A DNA stretch of 64,000 nucleotides, from assembly GCA_035452965.1 (NCBI GenBank), contig DAOTCE010000023.1, forward strand, positions 18,681 to 82,680. Reading direction: 5' to 3'. Below the pieces are notes generated by a model. That model had not been told where the DNA came from and searched no databases. It saw only the letters and a list, made by a program, of their open reading frames with translations. Shown here in pieces: positions 9,755-18,461 of this stretch. Numbering within the stretch: the stretch's first letter is position 1; every line of letters starts with the position of its first letter. Source of the stretch: Candidatus Paceibacterota bacterium. Its GTDB lineage: Bacteria; Verrucomicrobiota; Verrucomicrobiia; Limisphaerales; UBA8199. The position numbers and the translations under genes were made by a program.

Positions 9755-10524
9755 ACGTCAACGTCGGCGGGCATGTGCTGCGCCGAACACCCGCCGTCCA
9801 CCACCAGCCTGGCCCCGGTAATACTCGACGCTTGGTCGGAAGCCAGGAAAAGCACCGCCTGCGCTACCTCCTCCGCGCTGGCTTCCCGGCCCAAAGGCAC
9901 GTTGGCCCGGCGCCGCCTGGCCTTGGCTGGGGCCAGCACCTCCCAGCGGTCGGTGTGGATGTAGCCCGGCGCCACGGTATTGACCCGGATCCCATAAGGC
10001 CCGAGATCCGTCGCCATCGAGAGCGTCAAAGCGTCCACACCGCCTTTGCTCGCCAGGTAGGCAGTACGCTTCCGGATGGCCCGCGTCGAAACGTTCGAGC
10101 CGATGTGGACGATCGCCCCGCCGCGCTGCCGTTTCATCATCCGCGCGGCGTGCTGCGAGACGTAGAATGCCCCCGTCAGGTTCACCCGCAGCACCGCCTC
10201 AAAGTACCCCAACTCCAGTTCCAGGAAGTCCGGCCCCACGCCCAGGTGCGCCGCGTTGTTGACCAGTACGTCCAACCGCTTGCTCCGCGTGGAGATTTCA
10301 CGGAACATCGCGTCCACGTCGCTCGGCACCCCCACGTCGCCCGGCAAGCCCCGGACTTTCTTGAAACCGCGCCGGCGCAGCGCGTCCACGGCCTGATCCA
10401 CCCCTTCCTGAGTTCGGCTGTTGAGATAGACGGTTGCTCCTTCCGCGGCGAAAGCCGCCGCAATGCCCACACCCGTATTCCGGGCCGCCCCCGTCACCAG
10501 GACTATCTTCTTGCTGAAGCGCAT
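9751..10524 (-). CDS. SDR-family sugar dehydrogenase/oxidoreductase
   Basis: 257 residues, ATG 10524, the first gene of the leftward cluster. It is a classical short-chain dehydrogenase: VTGAARNTGVGIA (dinucleotide-binding Gly motif), LVNNAAHLG (NNAG-like), IGSNVSTRAIRKRTAYLASKGG (Ser, Tyr-x3-Lys catalytic set), VNTVAPGYIHT, and a C-terminus with ITGARLVVDGG. Length and motifs fit glucose/galactose/fucose dehydrogenase-type SDRs, often annotated FabG-like. Next to an acid-sugar dehydratase it most likely oxidises a sugar to its lactone or a sugar acid derivative. The start faces the regulator gene across 97 bp, so a shared control region is likely. Confidence 0.88.
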   Translation of the reverse strand: MRFSKKIVLVTGAARNTGVGIAAAFAAEGATVYLNSRTQEGVDQAVDALRRRGFKKVRGLPGDVGVPSDVDAMFREISTRSKRLDVLVNNAAHLGVGPDFLELELGYFEAVLRVNLTGAFYVSQHAARMMKRQRGGAIVHIGSNVSTRAIRKRTAYLASKGGVDALTLSMATDLGPYGIRVNTVAPGYIHTDRWEVLAPAKARRRRANVPLGREASAEEVAQAVLFLASDQASSITGARLVVDGGCSAQHMPADVDV

Positions 10525-10564
10525 AGGATGACGCGGCCCAGTCTAGGCCCGCCGGTCATTTGCC

Positions 10565-10616
10565 GCAATTGCCTTATTTCGTCATTGTTATTGCAATTTT
10601 GGACAGGCAGCCTGCC
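10565..10616. promoter_or_regulatory. Divergent control region with short palindromes
   Basis: The 97-bp gap between the SDR operon and the XylR-type regulator is AT-richer than its surroundings. It holds an 8-bp palindrome GCAATTGC (10565-10572), an ATTGCAAT palindrome (10590-10597) and the 11-base dyad GGCAG-C-CTGCC (10606-10616), which ends 5 bp before the regulator ATG. These are candidate operator sites for the adjacent regulator. No confident -35/-10 pair was fixed. Confidence 0.35.
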
Positions 10617-10621
10617 GGTTT

Positions 10622-11761
10622 ATGAAACGGGCACCACTGCCGCGCCGGGCGGTCGCCGTTTGCATTGACACGCGGGACGGTGCCGGGCGCAACCGGCTGC
10701 ATGGCGTGGCGCAATACCTGCGCCGCCTGGGCTGGCGCATGATGCTGGTGCGGCACGGCGGCGAATCGGCGGCGGCTGAAGTGGCGCGCCTGGCCCCCGG
10801 CGGGATCATCGCCTACGTGGCCGACCGCTGGCTGCTCCAGATGGCGCGGAAGCTGGGCGTGCCCCTGGTGGATACCGCCCTCGGGGAGCTGGAGGTCGCC
10901 ATGACCGTTAGCCTGGATAACCATGCCGTCGGCCGCCTGGCGGCCGAGCATCTGGCCCAGGCGGGGCTCAAGAACTTCGCCTATTGCGGTGTGCGGCAGC
11001 GGGCGGCGTCGGAGCAGCGCCGGGCAGGCTTCGCCGCGTGCCTGGAAAACCGTCCGCTGGCGGCCTTCTCCGAACGGGTCAGTGAAGGCGAGTCGCGCCT
11101 GGAGCCGCTGATGCGCTGGTTGAAGCAGTTGCCCAAACCGGTGGGGCTGCTGGTCTTTGACGATAAGTTGGGCGAGCGCGTATTGACCGCCTGCCGGTGG
11201 GCGCATCTGGCTGTTCCCCATGAAGTGGCGGTCCTGGGCATCGGCAATGATGAGCTCATGTGCGACGTGAGCTGGCCTACCTTGTCCAGCATCAGCCTGC
11301 CCACGCCCCGCCTCGGCTTCGAGGCGGCGCGGATGCTGGCAAACGCGATGGTCGGCAAAAAAATCCGGCAGCCGCATCTCAAGGTCCAACCCGCTGGCGT
11401 CGTGACGCGCGGCTCCACCGATCTGGTGGCCGTCGAAGACGCGCTGGTGAAATCCGCCGTCCAATTCATCCGCGCCCAGGCCGGCAAGCTCATCGGGGTG
11501 GAACAGGTTGCGCAAGCGGTTGCAGTCTCACGGCGCACGCTGGATCGCCGCTTCGCTGGGGTGCTGGGGCGGACCGTGCACGCCGAACTGGCCCGCGTGC
11601 GAATGCAAATGGCCCGCAGCTTGTTGGCCGACAGCTCGCGGGGGATTGCGGAGGTGGCTCGCGGATGCGGTTACGGGACCGCCGCCTCGTTCAGCCGCGC
11701 CTTCCGTCAACACTCCGGCCGCTGGCCCTCCGAATACCGAGACGACCTGAGGACGCTCTAA
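10622..11761 (+). CDS. XylR-type transcriptional regulator (LacI-like sensor + AraC HTH)
   Basis: 379 residues, ATG 10622. Residues about 10-265 form a periplasmic-binding-protein-like sensor without a LacI headpiece: VAVCIDTRDGAGRN, GLLVFDDKLGERVL, VAVLGIGNDELMCD and LSSISLPTPRLGFEAA. Residues about 280-375 are an AraC-type double helix-turn-helix: VEQVAQAVAVSRRTLDRRF and IAEVARGCGYGTAASFSRAF. This layout is that of E. coli XylR and its many relatives in Verrucomicrobiota glycan loci, which bind a monosaccharide and activate or repress a neighbouring operon. It is divergent from the SDR-led operon and converges on the GH97 gene 44 bp away, so it probably controls both. Confidence 0.9.
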   Translation: MKRAPLPRRAVAVCIDTRDGAGRNRLHGVAQYLRRLGWRMMLVRHGGESAAAEVARLAPGGIIAYVADRWLLQMARKLGVPLVDTALGELEVAMTVSLDNHAVGRLAAEHLAQAGLKNFAYCGVRQRAASEQRRAGFAACLENRPLAAFSERVSEGESRLEPLMRWLKQLPKPVGLLVFDDKLGERVLTACRWAHLAVPHEVAVLGIGNDELMCDVSWPTLSSISLPTPRLGFEAARMLANAMVGKKIRQPHLKVQPAGVVTRGSTDLVAVEDALVKSAVQFIRAQAGKLIGVEQVAQAVAVSRRTLDRRFAGVLGRTVHAELARVRMQMARSLLADSSRGIAEVARGCGYGTAASFSRAFRQHSGRWPSEYRDDLRTL

Positions 11762-11805
11762 CGCGCCTCCGATGGGCTGTTGAGCGTTGGTCCAAACGAG
11801 CGGGT

Positions 11806-13689
11806 TCAACGGCGGAGGCGGGCGACAAAGCCGCCACCCGGGCTGAGGGAGATGGCACGGGAGGTTCTGGCTTTAACTTCCACGTTTCTCTCAATGGCGA
11901 ATTGCGAGCTACCGCCCGGCGCATCGGCGAAGTAGTCGGCCTTGAACGTGCCGCCGCCGAGGAACGAGAAGTCCAGCGTGCAAGTTCGCGCCGTCTCGCC
12001 GTTCACCATGCCCACATACCAGTCTTTGCCGCAGCGGCGGGCCAGGATGGCTACCTCGCCGATTTGGCTGCCGGGCAGCACTCGGGTCTCGTCCCAGACC
12101 GCCGGCATGGTCCGGATCACATCGACGACCGGGCTGGCTAAGTACAAATCCGGTTTGTCGGCCCAGCAGAGGATGGGCGAGGTGGTCACCACGGCGCAGG
12201 CGAGCTGCTGGACGACGGTGGTGCCTTTCTGGCATTTGGCCTGGAAGGTGGTGGGGGTGAAATCACCGTGACCGGCCACGAAACGAGTGAATGGCAGGGT
12301 GGCGTAGTGCCCCGGGGGCAAGGTGCTCCACTTGTTGTATTCCAGACCGCGGATGCCTTCGCGGGTCATTTCGTTGGGCCAAGTCCGAGCTTCGCCGGCA
12401 GGCTTGTTGGCGCCGTGGAAGTTAACCATTATCTCGTACTTCGCCGCCGTGCGCAGGCAGTCCTCGTAAAAGGCCAGTCGGTCGTGCGACTCGCTATCCA
12501 TAAAATCAATCTTCGCCCCCTTCACTCCCGCCTCGGCGCAGCGGCGGAAGAAGTCCTCCCGCTTTTCCTGAGTCTCCAGCCCCGGCCACTGGCGTTTTTC
12601 TCTCCGGGTCCAGCCGCGCCAGACCCAGATGCCGACGCCTTTGACGGCGGCATAATCGCAAAGCTCTTTCATGCGTTGCCAGGCGGTCTTACCCTCGGCC
12701 ACCCATTCCTGGTTCGTGTGCTCCCAGCCTTCATCCACGAGGTAGTATTGACAATTCAGGGCGGCCGCCTGGTCGACGAACCACTGTTGCTTGCTCCAGT
12801 GCGTGCCGGGATAGTCGTAGGCCCACCATTGCCACAGGCACCGGCCAGGTTTAAGATAATCCGTTCGGATTCCGCGCGGAAACAGCGCGCGGTCCGGAGG
12901 CGGGCACAGGGCCGGGACGACATCGCAATTGACTAATCCGTTAAGGTCCGCCGCCACCATCAGGACGCGCCAGGGCGTTCGAATCTCGCCGTTCATCGTC
13001 CAGCCCTTCGGGTCATCGCGAAACGAAGAGGTCAGACGCCAGGCGCCGGTCGGTTCGAGAGTCATGCCGCTGTAACCCATCACGTCGGCTTCCGTTATCG
13101 CGGCGAAGCCGCCTCCGGGCAACTCCAACGTGACCGGCATTGCGATGCCATTGGTAAACCGTCCCTTGGGGACCTTATTCACCGCCCAGCGCTCGTGAAT
13201 GCCTTCGTAATTGGCGGTATCGGGATTGCACCAAGCCGCCGTTCCCTTCGGCAGGACCCAAGCGGTGGCCTCACCGGTCACCCGCCGCGCACCGCTGCCG
13301 GGCAGGGTAGCGCGCCAGGCCACCGCATTGTCAAAGCAGCGGAATTCAAGTTGCCAGCCGCCGGCACGGTTAAGCACCGCCACTTGCGCTTGTTTACCGC
13401 GCAGCTTGATCTCGGACTTGGCCCCGCGCCAATGGAATTTCTCTGTAACGGAGCGGGTTACCACTTTGCCCAGTTCATCCGCCAGGCCATACGTCGCGCC
13501 GTCCACCGTCACGCCGAGCGGAGACGGGGGCAGCACCTGCCGGCCGTTGAAATTGACCGACCACGTGAGCCGCCCGGCATCGGCCGCGACTGTGGTTTGG
13601 ATCTGGCCGTTGGGGCTGTGCACGATAACCTGAGCATGCGCCGACACCACCAGGGTTGCGGCGAGCCAAAGAGCAAAATGATTTCGCAT
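11806..13689 (-). CDS. Secreted GH97 glycosidase, probably retaining alpha-galactosidase type
   Basis: 627 residues, ATG 13689, with a clear signal peptide ending SAHAQ. N-terminal beta-supersandwich (to about residue 270: HSPNGQIQTTV, GRQVLPPSPLGV), then a TIM barrel with YYLVDEGWE, GVGIWVWRGW, GAKIDFMDSESHDR, IMVNFHGANKPAG, NEMTREGIRGLEYNKW, and a C-terminal beta domain. This is GH97. The Asp in KIDFMD matches the nucleophile of retaining GH97 alpha-galactosidases and is absent from inverting SusB-type alpha-glucosidases; the Glu in NEMTREG fits the acid/base. Alpha-galactosidase activity is therefore the better guess. It is divergent from the second DUF6259 gene. Confidence 0.9.
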   Translation of the reverse strand: MRNHFALWLAATLVVSAHAQVIVHSPNGQIQTTVAADAGRLTWSVNFNGRQVLPPSPLGVTVDGATYGLADELGKVVTRSVTEKFHWRGAKSEIKLRGKQAQVAVLNRAGGWQLEFRCFDNAVAWRATLPGSGARRVTGEATAWVLPKGTAAWCNPDTANYEGIHERWAVNKVPKGRFTNGIAMPVTLELPGGGFAAITEADVMGYSGMTLEPTGAWRLTSSFRDDPKGWTMNGEIRTPWRVLMVAADLNGLVNCDVVPALCPPPDRALFPRGIRTDYLKPGRCLWQWWAYDYPGTHWSKQQWFVDQAAALNCQYYLVDEGWEHTNQEWVAEGKTAWQRMKELCDYAAVKGVGIWVWRGWTRREKRQWPGLETQEKREDFFRRCAEAGVKGAKIDFMDSESHDRLAFYEDCLRTAAKYEIMVNFHGANKPAGEARTWPNEMTREGIRGLEYNKWSTLPPGHYATLPFTRFVAGHGDFTPTTFQAKCQKGTTVVQQLACAVVTTSPILCWADKPDLYLASPVVDVIRTMPAVWDETRVLPGSQIGEVAILARRCGKDWYVGMVNGETARTCTLDFSFLGGGTFKADYFADAPGGSSQFAIERNVEVKARTSRAISLSPGGGFVARLRR

Positions 13690-13845
13690 AGGGATTTTGA
13701 AGCTGTCCGACGACCATCGTCTCTACCCGAAGTCAAACCCGCGCGCAACTCGAAACGCCTGCTCTTGGCCTTGAATTTCGGCCTGCGCCTCTGATGTGAC
13801 ATTTTGCATCGTGCCTTGTCTCCCCGCGAGGCTTATTGTCCGCTC

Positions 13846-16035
13846 ATGAACCAAAGGCGAATACAGGCCTTGTCACAGCTGCTCCTGCTGCTCATCACTT
13901 CACAATCAGGGCTTTGTGCGTCGGTCGCGGGTGAACAACTCACGCGGGTGATGGCCGGGGAACTGCAGCTCACGCTGCTCAGCGGCGCCGGTGGCATTCG
14001 GATTGACCGCTTGCTCGACAGGAAGTACGGCCAGGACCTGCTCACCACGAATCCGCTTCCCCTGTTCTCGCTCACACTGCAGCGGGCGGGCTCCACCAAT
14101 CGCCTTAACCTGAGGGCTGATACCGGCTGGAGCCAATGCAGCATCCAGCCGCACGGTTCGCGCCTCAAAATGCACTGGTCGTTGCCCCTGGAAAAGGGCC
14201 TGGCCGGCCTCTCAGTCACAGCTGAAGTCTCACCTGAGATCCGCACCGGCGCCTTCCGCTGGAAGTTGCGCGTGGGTAACACCAGCACCAACTGGAGTGT
14301 CCGACGCACTGTGTTCCCGCAAGTCGCCCTGGCCGACCTGGGTACTAACGCGGTGGTGCTTGTCCCGCGCGGCCCGGGCGTTTTGGAGCGCGGCGTCTGG
14401 CACCGGCCGTTTGGCTTCGGAGGCACCTACCCCAACGGTTGGTGTTCCATGCAGTTCATGGCTGCCTACCGCGATGGTGACAGGCCGGCGGGGCTATATG
14501 TGGCCACCCATGACCCGTGGGGAAGCACCAAGGACCTCTCCGTGAAAAGCGAACCGACCACTCACACCATGAGGTTGAGCTTCGACCACCCGGCGCCCGA
14601 TCTGGGCCGGGCCGGAAACGACTTCGTACTGCCCGGCGAAGCCGTCTGGCAACTTCTGCGCGGCGACTGGTTCGATGCGGCGATGATCTACAAGCATTGG
14701 GCGCAACGCGAGGCGAAGTGGTGGCCGCGACTGGCGCGCGACGGCCGCAAGGACACGCCGCGTTGGATGCGCGATTTGAACGTCTGGGCCATGAACCTTG
14801 GCGCGCCGGATGAGTGTGTGCCGGCCATAAAGCAGTTCCGCGACTTTCTCGGTATGCCGTTGGGCTTTCACTGGTATAACTGGCACCAGATTCCCTTCGA
14901 CAACGACTATCCGCATTACTTTCCCACCCGGGCGGGCTTCGACCAGGGAGTCGCCGACCTGCAATCTGTTGGCGTTTTCGTGATGCCCTACATCAACGGC
15001 CGGTTGTGGGATTCACACGATCGTGGCGCCGACGATTTTCAATTCAGCCGGCTCGCCCTCGCGGCTGTTGCGAGGCGGGACGATGGCTCGCCTTATCTCG
15101 AAACCTACAACAGCAAGGAAACAAACGGCGAACCGGTGCGCCTGGGTGTGATGTGTCCCGCCACCCCGCTCTGGCAGAATACCGTCAGCAACATCGTCCT
15201 GCGGCTGCTGAGCGAGTGCGGGACCAGCGCGGTCTATATTGACCAGGTGGCGGCGGCTTCACCCGTACTCTGCCAGAATCCCGCGCACGGACACCCGCTT
15301 GGCGGGGGGCACTGGTGGAACGGGAGTTACTGGAAGATGCTCGGGGCCATCCGCCAGGTCATGCCGCCCGGGGTCGCGCTGACCACCGAGTGCAACGCCG
15401 AGCCGTTCATCCGCTGGTTCGACGGTTACCTGACCTGGCATTGGCAGTTCCCGGGACAGGTGCCCGCGTTCCCGGCGATTTACGGCGGCGCCATCCAGAT
15501 GTTTGGCCGCGCCTATCGCGGCGGCGCCACTAAAGACCTGGCCCTCCGCATGAAGGCCGGACAACAACTGGTCTTCGGCGAACAACTCGGCTGGCTTGAC
15601 CCCGGCGCGGTGAAAGAGCCCGAGAACGCCCGCTTCTTCCGTGAAATGGCGCGGCTCCGCTCGCAGCTCAGCCGCTACTTCTCCGCCGGCGAAATGGCCC
15701 GGCCCCCGCGGCTGCTGGACTCCGTTCCCACCGTGCGCGCCGATTGGCAGTGGTCGGGTGAGTGGTGGGTCACTACTGAAGCCGTCCTGACGGGAGCCTG
15801 GAAACTGCCCAGAGAGAAGCGGATGGTGCTGCTCTTCGTCAACGTCGGCGACAAGCCCGTGCCCAATCGAGTGCAATTCGACGCGGCAGCAAACGGCATT
15901 CGCGGGCGCATGCTCCGCGCGCAGCGGCGCACCGCTGACGGCCACAAGACCGAGTGGGAGAAGTGGCCGGCTGTTTTTGATCGTGCAGTCACTTTCCCGC
16001 CCCGCCAAGCGGAAGCGTGGGAATTAAAGTGGTAG
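13846..16035 (+). CDS. Secreted DUF6259-type glycosidase-like protein (second copy)
   Basis: 729 residues from ATG 13846, chosen because a signal peptide follows at once (SQLLLLLITSQSGLCAS); an upstream TTG adds 14 unlikely residues. The protein has a beta-rich N-terminal half, then MGLP-type barrel features: GFHWYNWHQIPFDNDYPHY, VFVMPYINGRLWDSHD, SAVYIDQVAAASP, ALTTECNAEPFIRWFDGY and LVFGEQLGWLDPG. It shares the DNDYPxY...NG...D framework with the protein at 6261-8423, so the two are distant relatives. The Asp in VYIDQ and the Glu in TTECNAE are candidate catalytic residues (inference). It is divergent from GH97 (gap 156 bp) and converges on the broken alpha-galactosidase. Confidence 0.68.
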   Translation: MNQRRIQALSQLLLLLITSQSGLCASVAGEQLTRVMAGELQLTLLSGAGGIRIDRLLDRKYGQDLLTTNPLPLFSLTLQRAGSTNRLNLRADTGWSQCSIQPHGSRLKMHWSLPLEKGLAGLSVTAEVSPEIRTGAFRWKLRVGNTSTNWSVRRTVFPQVALADLGTNAVVLVPRGPGVLERGVWHRPFGFGGTYPNGWCSMQFMAAYRDGDRPAGLYVATHDPWGSTKDLSVKSEPTTHTMRLSFDHPAPDLGRAGNDFVLPGEAVWQLLRGDWFDAAMIYKHWAQREAKWWPRLARDGRKDTPRWMRDLNVWAMNLGAPDECVPAIKQFRDFLGMPLGFHWYNWHQIPFDNDYPHYFPTRAGFDQGVADLQSVGVFVMPYINGRLWDSHDRGADDFQFSRLALAAVARRDDGSPYLETYNSKETNGEPVRLGVMCPATPLWQNTVSNIVLRLLSECGTSAVYIDQVAAASPVLCQNPAHGHPLGGGHWWNGSYWKMLGAIRQVMPPGVALTTECNAEPFIRWFDGYLTWHWQFPGQVPAFPAIYGGAIQMFGRAYRGGATKDLALRMKAGQQLVFGEQLGWLDPGAVKEPENARFFREMARLRSQLSRYFSAGEMARPPRLLDSVPTVRADWQWSGEWWVTTEAVLTGAWKLPREKRMVLLFVNVGDKPVPNRVQFDAAANGIRGRMLRAQRRTADGHKTEWEKWPAVFDRAVTFPPRQAEAWELKW

Positions 16036-16126
16036 GCCACAGCACGATCCATGGTTCTCTCTGGTTTGAGATAACGCGCGACACGCCAGATTTCCCCATT
16101 ACCGGCCTTCACCACGCCGGCTATCC

Positions 16127-16930
16127 TCAGGGTTGGTCGGGCTTCGCGCGCGGCGCTACCGTTAGGTTGGCCCCTGCGGCCTGGCTGGCGCGGACCCGTC
16201 GCTGGCTGTTCAGTGACACCATGTCAATAATCAGTCCCGGATGCCGCTTCAGCAGGCCGTCCCAGAAGGCATACAGCCCTTCGATGTAAGGGATTTCCGT
16301 GATGCCCTGGCGGTCGGGGGCGTCGGCGGCCTGCCAGTAAGGCAACGGGTCCATGTTGAAATCCTGGCGGTAACAACCGAGTCCGAATTCATCCACTCTC
16401 GACGAAAGGAACTCGGTCAGGAACATGCGCGCTTCGGGGCGGCCCAGGTTCCAGAGGAGGTTGTCCTGGCCGGGATCTATGAGCCAATCGCCGTGCCCTT
16501 GGTGCCAGGGGGCATTCTTCCTCACCCGCTCCGGCTCAAACCAGAGCATCAATTCGCGGCCCGATTTCCGTAGCGCATCGCTCAGCGGCTTGAAGCCGGC
16601 TGGGTAAAGGTCCTGCTTCACCGCCCAATTGCCGACATTGGCCCACCACGCGCTGCCAGGCTGGCCGAGCCGGACGAGGATGTGCTTGGTGGAGTTGAAG
16701 GCCAGGCCGTGCGTGTAGGTCTTGTCGCCAAGCTGGAACGGCGTTCCCCGCCACGAGCGCCCGCGAGACAATCCGTCGTTGGTGTCCTCATAGACAACCT
16801 TCAGACTGGCGGCTTGGGCGGGCTTGGCGGCGCCCACCATCTGTTCCGCCCAGTGACGGCAGGCAGCAAATTCGCCCGCTGAAGGAGTGACAGCCTGAAC
16901 GGCCAAGGGCGCGCCCGCAAGCAGGAGCAA
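16127..16930 (-). pseudogene. Truncated NPCBM/alpha-galactosidase (GH27/GH36-like) with internal deletion
   Basis: The open frame (267 codons; TTG 16930 is the only usable start, since sense codons TLTRIVS run upstream without ATG) begins with a signal-like stretch and an NPCBM-type domain (YEDTNDGLSRGRSWRG, HGLAFNSTKHILVRLGQPG). At residue 92/93 (base ~16654) it jumps into the middle of an alpha-galactosidase barrel: WWANVGNWAVKQDLYPAGF, LMLWFEPERV, GLGCYRQDFN (nucleophile Asp kept) and RQGITEIPYIEGLYAFWD. It then loses homology right after HPGLIID, where family members go on with an NCASGGRR-type segment and a catalytic Asp. The second half of NPCBM, the barrel start and the barrel end are missing. 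Intact relatives are over 500 residues. I read it as decayed, lying 14 bp after the GH39-like stop. Confidence 0.72.
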
Positions 16931-16944
16931 ACTGACGATTCGAG

Positions 16945-18435
16945 TTAGAGTTTTCCCTGTGGTTTGTCGGCCGATTTCATCAGCATACTCTTGTCGGTGA
17001 TGAGCGTCGGCGCGTCATAAACGGGGATGTCCTTGAAGACCACCTTCCCACCATCAACAGCGATTCGATCCGCCGGGATAGCGTAGATGCCGCCGGTGAT
17101 CAGGTCCACCCAGACCGGCTCGCTGAATGAACCCTTAGTGATCGTAAACGTGGCGGCCACGGTGTCGTTCCGGTCGGAGGGCACGCCGCTCTTGTCCCAG
17201 AAGACGAGCATCTGCTGGCCGCTTTGCCTGTGCTTGTAGGCATACCAAGCCGTCGCCTGCTCGCACTGGATTTCGCACGGATAATCCGGCACCCGCTCCA
17301 GTGTGTCGTCGAACACGGCGACCACATTTTGCACGGCGTAGTAGGCCAGCTTGACCTTCAGCACCCGGTAGGCCTTATCGGTTTTGACCAGCCCATAGCG
17401 GTCCATGTCGCCGAGGCGGTAGCCTTCCCAGCGGTTGTAGTCCAGGTCCGCGATGCAGAAGACCAGCGACTCGACGTCGTGCCCCAGGTCGCCCAGCATG
17501 CGCCGGGTCTGCCACTTGGCCTGCGTCAGCTCCGTCCACGGATACTTGCGCAACGCGCCGCCCAGGCAAAACTCCGACTGCGCGCCGGCCTCGCCCTGCC
17601 ACAGCTTGATCGCCGGCGCGTATTGTTGGATCAGCGCCTTGACCTTCTCGACATTCTCGTAGTGGCCCTCGTCAGGATTGCGGGTGTAACCGTGATACAC
17701 GAACCATGTGAACAGCGATGCCTTCTCTTGCGCGGTGACCCGTTTCAGCCACCCCTCCGCCCAATCCGGCTTGGGCCCGCACAGCACCGCGCCGGCAATC
17801 CGCGCGTCCGGGATCAAGCGCCGGATGATCTCCGCGGTGCGAATATTGAGGTCGGCGGTCATCTCGGGCGTGTGCGCCTTGTTGCCGTCCGGCTCATTCC
17901 ACATGCCCCAATCGCGCACCTTTCCCTTGTAGCGCGCGGCCATGGTCTCGACCCACTTGTCCCACGCCGCCAACGCCTCTTCGGAATTCGGGAAGCCGCC
18001 GGACAGCCCTCGGCCGCCGCCGTCCGGATAGATGGGATTGCCGTAGGAAGTCTCCAGGAGGATTTCCAGGCCCCGGCCGCGGGCGTCCTCGATCACCCGG
18101 TCCAGCCAGCGGAAGTCATAGCGTCCTTTCTCGCGCTCGGTCGTGGCCCATCCGCCCTGGAGCCGGATTTTCTTAATGCCGAGCGGAACCAGGTAGTCCT
18201 TGTAGGAGTCGTAATTCGCGAAGCCGCGGTCCAGCGTCTCGCAGCCCAGCGACCAGTTCTGCCCGGCGATCTGGCCGACGCTCCGCGGCGTGATGGTGCC
18301 GATTCGCTTGAGCCCGGGGTCCAGGGTGGTCTGCACCCGCGTCTCTGACGTGTCAATCACCTGCGCTGAAGCGGCGGTCAGCGCAAACATTGCTGTTACT
18401 ATCCACGTTCTGCTCTGCTTCATTCTCATTCTCAT
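16945..18435 (-). CDS. Secreted clan-A glycoside hydrolase, GH39-like
   Basis: 496 residues from ATG 18435 (alternative in-frame ATGs at 18429 and 18423). The open frame runs further up into the previous gene, but that part is Arg-rich shadow sequence. Signal peptide ends TAASAQ. A TIM barrel follows: IKKIRLQGGWATTER, GLEILLETSYGNPIYP, DWGMWNEPDGN (Asn-Glu acid/base), FTWFVYHGYTRNPDEG and IKLWQGEAGAQSEF (Glu nucleophile), then a beta-sandwich end from about residue 390. The order and spacing fit GH39/GH5-like clan-A enzymes such as beta-xylosidases or alpha-L-iduronidases, without a named subfamily. It lies 26 bp after the LamG gene, in the same leftward run as the GH10 xylanase, so xylan side-chain work is plausible. 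Confidence 0.7.
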   Translation of the reverse strand: MRMRMKQSRTWIVTAMFALTAASAQVIDTSETRVQTTLDPGLKRIGTITPRSVGQIAGQNWSLGCETLDRGFANYDSYKDYLVPLGIKKIRLQGGWATTEREKGRYDFRWLDRVIEDARGRGLEILLETSYGNPIYPDGGGRGLSGGFPNSEEALAAWDKWVETMAARYKGKVRDWGMWNEPDGNKAHTPEMTADLNIRTAEIIRRLIPDARIAGAVLCGPKPDWAEGWLKRVTAQEKASLFTWFVYHGYTRNPDEGHYENVEKVKALIQQYAPAIKLWQGEAGAQSEFCLGGALRKYPWTELTQAKWQTRRMLGDLGHDVESLVFCIADLDYNRWEGYRLGDMDRYGLVKTDKAYRVLKVKLAYYAVQNVVAVFDDTLERVPDYPCEIQCEQATAWYAYKHRQSGQQMLVFWDKSGVPSDRNDTVAATFTITKGSFSEPVWVDLITGGIYAIPADRIAVDGGKVVFKDIPVYDAPTLITDKSMLMKSADKPQGKL

Positions 18436-18461
18436 ACGGTGCTCATGGTTAGTGCTGGTCT

